64,000 bases of DNA from Labilithrix sp. Lineage in GTDB: Bacteria; Myxococcota_A; Polyangia; Polyangiales; Polyangiaceae. The stretch covers positions 62,001-126,000 of the forward strand of contig JAHBWF010000001.1 of the NCBI GenBank assembly GCA_019637105.1, written 5' to 3'. Below the pieces are notes generated by a model. The model worked only from the letters and a program-made list of their open reading frames with translations. It had not been told where the DNA came from and searched no databases. A program made the position numbers and the translations under genes. Positions 60,344-64,000 of this stretch are shown here, piece after piece. Within the stretch, counting starts at the first letter, position 1; each line of letters begins with the position of its first letter.

Positions 60344-61633
60344 TCACGGGTCTCCGGCTCCTCGAGGAGGAGGCGAGGGCTCGCGCGGGCCGGCGTCGCC
60401 GGGAGGGCGAACGCGGCGGAAGAGGCGGTAGAGCGCGAGGTCGTAGGCGATCTTGAGAGCGCCCGCGACGACGAACGGCGCGCCGCTCATGCCCATCAGC
60501 CCCGCCGCGAACGGCCCGAGGCTCGAGCCGACGAGCTTCGCCTGGTTCGCGAGCGCGCTGGCGGCGGAGCGCTCGTCGTCGTCGACGATCGCCATCATGT
60601 AGCTCGTGCGCGCCGGCACATCCATCTGCGCGACGAGGAACCTGCCGAGCAGCGCCGCGACGCTCGTCTCGAGGGTCGGCATGAACGGGAACGCGATGAG
60701 GAGCATGTTCCCCGGCACGTGCGTCCACACCATCGTGTTGACGAGGCCGAAGCGCCGGGCGATGGGCGCGCTCAGGAGCGACGAGAACCCGGCGACGACG
60801 TTGGTGGCGAAGAAGACGCCGCCGAGGACGCCGACGTCGGCGCCGAAGCGGCGGTGGAGCCAATAGGCGAGGAGCGTCTGCACGGCGAGGCCCGAGCCGA
60901 AGGAGTCGAGCGTGAAGAGCGCGGCGAGCGTCGTGACCGCGCGCCGTGAGCGGTGGAGCCCCCCGCGGGCGCGCGCGCGCCCCGCCGGCTCGACGCCGGG
61001 CGAGAGGCGGAGGAAGAGGGCGGCCATGACCACGCCGAGGGCGGCGTAGAGCAGGATCACGGCGCGGTAGGCGTCGACGTCGGCGTGGCCGCGCGTCGTG
61101 ATCCGCTGCGCGATCCACCCGCCCGTGAGCGCGCCGGTCGCGCTCGAGAGCGATCCGGCGAGCTGGTAGTAGCCGAAGGCCCGCGTGCGATCGCGCCCGT
61201 CGACCTGTTGGCTGATCGCCGCTTGCTCGATCGACAAGAACGGGCCGACCTCCGCTCCGCTCGGGCTGATCGTCCCGATCACGGCCGCGAGCGTGAGGAC
61301 GATCGCGCTCTCCGTGGTGACGAAGACGACGCCCGCGACGACGACGAGCACGCAGCTCGCGACGAGGACGCGCCGGCGCCCCATGCGATCGGCCACCCCG
61401 GCGATGCCGAGGCTCAAGACCGCGTCGCCCACGAGCGTCAACGTGAAGATCAGCCCGATGTGCTCGTCGGAGAAGCCCCGGGCGGCGAGGTAGAGCGCGA
61501 GGATGACCGCGAGGAGCCCGTACGCGAAGGTGCGCACCGCGCGCGTCGCGAAGAGGATGCGGGCGTCGGGGGTGAGCGTCATGAAGTCCGGGAGCCCGTC
61601 TCTGCGCGGCGCTCGTCGCGTGATCGCCGTCAC
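60344..61633 (-). CDS. MFS transporter
   Basis: The 429-residue protein has 12 predicted TM helices. MFS motif A appears between TM2 and TM3 as GIAGVADRMGRRRVLV, and the start of TM1 is RTFAYGLLAVILALYLAARG. Middle features are EVGPFLSIEQAAISQQVDGR with RTRAFGYYQLAGSLSSATGA, a pattern seen in drug/sugar efflux-type MFS. Substrate unknown. It diverges from the SDR gene with a 131-base gap; no regulator is adjacent. Confidence 0.85.
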   Translation of the reverse strand: MTAITRRAPRRDGLPDFMTLTPDARILFATRAVRTFAYGLLAVILALYLAARGFSDEHIGLIFTLTLVGDAVLSLGIAGVADRMGRRRVLVASCVLVVVAGVVFVTTESAIVLTLAAVIGTISPSGAEVGPFLSIEQAAISQQVDGRDRTRAFGYYQLAGSLSSATGALTGGWIAQRITTRGHADVDAYRAVILLYAALGVVMAALFLRLSPGVEPAGRARARGGLHRSRRAVTTLAALFTLDSFGSGLAVQTLLAYWLHRRFGADVGVLGGVFFATNVVAGFSSLLSAPIARRFGLVNTMVWTHVPGNMLLIAFPFMPTLETSVAALLGRFLVAQMDVPARTSYMMAIVDDDERSAASALANQAKLVGSSLGPFAAGLMGMSGAPFVVAGALKIAYDLALYRLFRRVRPPGDAGPREPSPPPRGAGDP

Positions 61634-61764
61634 GCGGCTCAGGGCGCGCGGGGGAGGAGAGGAGATGAAGCGGAGCGGGGCCGCACGTCAAGCGCGGCCG
61701 GAGCGCGCCGCCGTCCGGACGTCGTCCGGCGCCCCTTGACGGGCACCGCCGTCCGGGCAAATCG

Positions 61765-62655
61765 GTGAGCGTGCGACGCGTTCTCGTGACCGGGGCGAAC
61801 AAGGGGATCGGGCTCGCGATCGCGGAGGCGATCCTGCGGGAGCACGCGGACACGTTCGTCTACCTCGGCTCTCGCGATCCCGAGCGCGGCCGCGCGGCGG
61901 CGGCGACGCTCGCGCGCGCCGACGCGACGTGGCGAGCGCGCGTCGAGGTCGTCGAGCTCGACGTGTCCGACGATCGCTCCGTCGCGGCGGCCGAGGCGCG
62001 GATCGCCGCGAGCCGCGGCGAGGACGGGCTCTACGGCGTCGTCAACAACGCCGGGATCGGCTCCGGCGCGGGCGCGGACCTCGCGACCGTCTTCGAGGTC
62101 AACACGCTCGGCGTCCGTCGCGTCTGCGAGACGTTCCTGCGGTCGATCGATCCGCGGGAGGGGCGGATCGTCAACGTGACGTCGGCGTCCGGGCCGAGCT
62201 TCGTCGCCACGTGCAGCGCCGAGCGGCGGAGGTTCTTCCTCGACGACCGCATGACCTGGGACACGCTCCGCGCGTTCATCGACGAGTGCGTCGCGATCGA
62301 CGGCGACGAGGCCGCGTTCGCCGCGCGAGGGCTGGGGGACGGCTCCGCCTACGGTCTCTCGAAGGCGTGCGCCAACACGTACACGATGCTCTTCGCTCGC
62401 GAGCACCCGAACCTGCGCGTGAACGCGTGCACTCCGGGGTTCATCGCCACGGACATGACGCGCCACTACGCGGAGTCGGAAGGCAAGTCGCCCGCGGAGC
62501 TCGGGATGAAGCCGCCCTCCGAAGGAGCGAGGGCGCCGATGTTCCTCCTGTTCGGTTCTCCCGAGGGCAACGGGCGCTTCTACGGGAGCGACGCGAAGCG
62601 CAGCCCGCTCGATCGCTACCGGGCGCCGGGCAGCCCTCCGTACACCGGCGCCTGA
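61765..62655 (+). CDS. Short-chain dehydrogenase/reductase, carbonyl-reductase-like
   Basis: The 296-residue NAD(P)H-dependent oxidoreductase has dinucleotide motif TGANKGIG (9-16), NNAG (94-97), catalytic Ser140 (NVTSASG) and YGLSK with Tyr196 and Lys200. An insertion of about 40 residues between Ser and Tyr (CSAERRRFFLDDRMTWDTLR) is like eukaryotic-type carbonyl reductases (CBR1), which have a long loop there. The C-terminus (PEGNGRFYGSDAKRSPLDRY) is also CBR-like. Start GTG 61765. Substrate unknown, probably a ketone or quinone. Confidence 0.88.
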   Translation: MSVRRVLVTGANKGIGLAIAEAILREHADTFVYLGSRDPERGRAAAATLARADATWRARVEVVELDVSDDRSVAAAEARIAASRGEDGLYGVVNNAGIGSGAGADLATVFEVNTLGVRRVCETFLRSIDPREGRIVNVTSASGPSFVATCSAERRRFFLDDRMTWDTLRAFIDECVAIDGDEAAFAARGLGDGSAYGLSKACANTYTMLFAREHPNLRVNACTPGFIATDMTRHYAESEGKSPAELGMKPPSEGARAPMFLLFGSPEGNGRFYGSDAKRSPLDRYRAPGSPPYTGA

Positions 62656-62725
62656 GCGGCCGCCCGCGCGCGGGCGGCCCGAGCGTCGCCGCGCGGAGAG
62701 AGCGCGCGAGCGACGGCGGCGTGGA

Positions 62726-63199
62726 TCAGGGCGCGGTCACCATGTTGAAGCCGCCGAGGACGCAGAGCGGCGTCCGCTCCTGGAGCGCGTAGGCGTCGAG
62801 CCGGTACGTGGTGCCCGAGACCTTCTCGCCGGCCTTGACGACGGTCTCGGCCTGGACGCGCTCGACCATCTTCTCGCTGGGGAGCGCGTCGCTGCCGGCC
62901 GGACCCTTCGCGAGCCGCACGGCGTAGTGCGTCGTCTCGGCCGGCGCGCCGCTCAGCGTGAACTCGACGTCGTTCGCGGAGACGCCCGGCGTGATCCGAC
63001 CGCACGCCTCCAGCGCGACCGGCATCGCGATCCCGTCGATCACGTCGAGCGTGTCGGATCCGCCGGAGCTCGACGCGGAGCCGCTCGCGCCGCCGGAGCT
63101 CGAAGAGGAGCCGCTCGAGTCGTCTTCGCCGCTGCAGGCCGTCGAGGCGCAGACGATCGAGGCGGCGACGAGGAGCGAGCGAAGGCGAGCGAAGGGCAT
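62726..63199 (-). CDS. Predicted lipoprotein, unknown function
   Basis: The 157-residue product has a lipobox ASTAC (Cys22). A very low-complexity Ser/Gly linker (about 27-48, runs of S and G) and a domain of about 105 residues follow, with GIAMPVALEACGRITPGVSA, VEFTLSGAPAETTHYAVRLA, VQAETVVKAGEKVSGTTYRL and a final LCVLGGFNMVTAP. Two further Cys could pair. I do not recognise a family. It is convergent with the SDR gene and upstream of it is the M15 peptidase gene on the same strand. Confidence 0.6.
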   Translation of the reverse strand: MPFARLRSLLVAASIVCASTACSGEDDSSGSSSSSGGASGSASSSGGSDTLDVIDGIAMPVALEACGRITPGVSANDVEFTLSGAPAETTHYAVRLAKGPAGSDALPSEKMVERVQAETVVKAGEKVSGTTYRLDAYALQERTPLCVLGGFNMVTAP

Positions 63200-63255
63200 G
63201 GCGAACCGAGCCTACCGAGGCGGCGCGCCGCGTCTCCTGCATGAACATGCGATGC

Positions 63256-63318
63256 GCGCTCGCCGACGAGAGCTCGCGCTCGCCGACGAGAGCTCGCGCT
63301 CGCCGACGGGAGCTCGCG
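63256..63318. repeat. Three tandem 20-bp repeats
   Basis: The unit CGCCGACGAGAGCTCGCGCT occurs at 63261-63280 and 63281-63300. A third copy with two changes lies at 63301-63320, preceded by a partial GCGCT. The array fills the space between the start of the lipoprotein gene and the stop codon of the M15 peptidase. It is GC-rich and contains GAGCTC palindromes. It could be a slippage-prone spacer or a binding site; no gene is encoded. Confidence 0.85.
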
Positions 63319-64000
63319 TCAGGGGACGACGCAGTTCTTCCCGATGTACGGGCTCGGATCCTCTCCGCACGCGACGCGGCCGTCGGTCCGCTCCGCGCAG
63401 TCGACGCGGCGGTAGGCGCCGCTCGCGCACCACTCGAGCACGCTGCCCGTGCAGCGGCCCTCGAAGGGCACCGCGCTGCAGTCGGGCGCCGCGGGAGCGC
63501 CGCCTCCTCCGCTCGCGCCGGCGTCCGGCCCGGCGCTCGCGGGCTCCGAGGCGTCCTCGGGCTCGTCCGAGAGCTCGAGCGACTCGCGCTCGCTCGCCGA
63601 GAGGCTCGCGACGAACACGGGCACCGCGAGGCGGAGGCCGCCGGCGAGCCGAGCTTCGCGCGCCTTGAGCTCGGCCGCGGCGCGTACCCCGATGTACCGG
63701 TAGTGCCACGGCTCGTGGACGTAGCCGTCGTTGTGCCGTCGATCGGCGTTGGGGTACGAGCACGCGAAGCCGTGCTCGTGCGCGTGCGCGCGCAGCCACA
63801 GGTCCGCGGCTCCGCCCGCCGCGATGAACGAGCTGCCGGCGCCCGCGAGGGCCACGTCGCAGACCGTGCCGAGCTGGTGCTCCGAGTGCCCGGCGTTCGC
63901 CGCGTACGTGTTGGCCGCCTCGCATCCGTCGCGGTCGGCGTAGCTCCGGAAGAGCGCGCACTGCGTCTGGAAGGAGCGATACCCGGAGAGGCACGCGAGG
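63319..64000 (-). CDS. M15/VanY-family D-alanyl-D-alanine carboxypeptidase-like protein (partial)
   Basis: The 5' end is outside the window; about 227 codons remain. The visible domain begins LACLSGYRSFQTQCALFRSY and carries the M15 zinc motif GHSEHQLGTVCDVAL (His and Asp ligands). The second motif is HEPWHYRYIG, with catalytic Glu and ligand His. These enzymes trim peptidoglycan stem peptides in the periplasm. The C-terminal extension of about 110 residues is an acidic/Pro/Gly linker and a small Cys-rich module (CSAVPFEGRCTGSVLEWCAS, DCAERTDGRVACG), suggesting secretion and perhaps substrate or surface binding. ATG 63855 begins inside the domain and is not the real start. Confidence 0.85.
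   Translation of the reverse strand, partial: LACLSGYRSFQTQCALFRSYADRDGCEAANTYAANAGHSEHQLGTVCDVALAGAGSSFIAAGGAADLWLRAHAHEHGFACSYPNADRRHNDGYVHEPWHYRYIGVRAAAELKAREARLAGGLRLAVPVFVASLSASERESLELSDEPEDASEPASAGPDAGASGGGGAPAAPDCSAVPFEGRCTGSVLEWCASGAYRRVDCAERTDGRVACGEDPSPYIGKNCVVP

Noticed and set aside
1-64000. tRNA, rRNA, CRISPR arrays, complete insertion sequences
   Set aside because: I scanned the intergenic gaps for T-loop sequences, direct-repeat arrays and transposase motifs and found none convincing.

Overview
High-GC (about 70 %) DNA that looks like a myxobacterium-type genome (Myxococcota, probably a Polyangia lineage). The reasons are a MYXO-CTERM-like sorting tail (9748-10608), a Ser/Thr kinase with a C-terminal PEGA domain, and more than a dozen predicted lipoproteins whose lipobox is followed by an Asp/Ala/Gly-rich linker. 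Those lipoproteins carry RCC1, IgGFc-binding, RTX and Cys-rich NCGxCG repeats. There are no rRNA or tRNA genes and no CRISPR array. Taxonomy is inferred from gene content only.

Layout. 1-1.9 kb: N-terminus of a secreted OmpA-like protein, ribA, a small lipoprotein. 1.9-8.1 kb: a metal-efflux operon (MerR-family regulator, TolC-like channel, membrane-fusion protein, CzcA-type RND pump) behind a MerR-type promoter with a 20-bp spacer. 8.2-14.3 kb: a coiled-coil protein, holA, a MYXO-CTERM protein, a Ser/Thr kinase and a CPA1 Na+/H+ antiporter. 14.4-21.4 kb, minus strand: the flagellar rod, ring and hook-junction operon flgG-A-H-I-J-M-N-K-L plus a second flgN. 21.6-39.1 kb: an accessory block of surface lipoproteins. 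Its core is a co-directional set headed by an ECF sigma factor (25.6-36.5 kb). 39.1-41.6 kb, minus: flbD-motA-motB-beta-barrel-lipoprotein. 41.6-58.4 kb, plus: flgB-C-fliE-F-G-H-I-J-K-flgD-E-fliL-M-[LLM oxidoreductase, antisense]-fliN-O-P-Q-R-flhB. 58.7-64 kb: a tiny basic protein, lipoproteins, an MFS transporter, an SDR reductase and a partial M15 peptidase.

Most of a flagellar basal body, export gate, stator, hook and hook-junction set is present. Flagellin, cap, flhA, flgF, fliA and chemotaxis genes are not in the window. Fruiting myxobacteria are known for gliding without flagella, so the locus is notable in itself. The most striking local feature is 51.9-54.8 kb. fliL, fliM and fliN are all recognisable but broken by many small indels, and a luciferase-like monooxygenase gene, itself frameshifted, lies antisense between fliM and fliN. 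The middle of fliK is scrambled in the same way. The flanking genes flgD, flgE and fliO to flhB are clean. Either the C-ring operon is decaying or the assembly has local consensus errors; reads would decide.

The best candidate for an undescribed system is the sigma-factor-headed lipoprotein operon at 25.6-36.5 kb. An ECF sigma factor and a single-pass membrane partner precede seven predicted outer-surface proteins, several translationally coupled.
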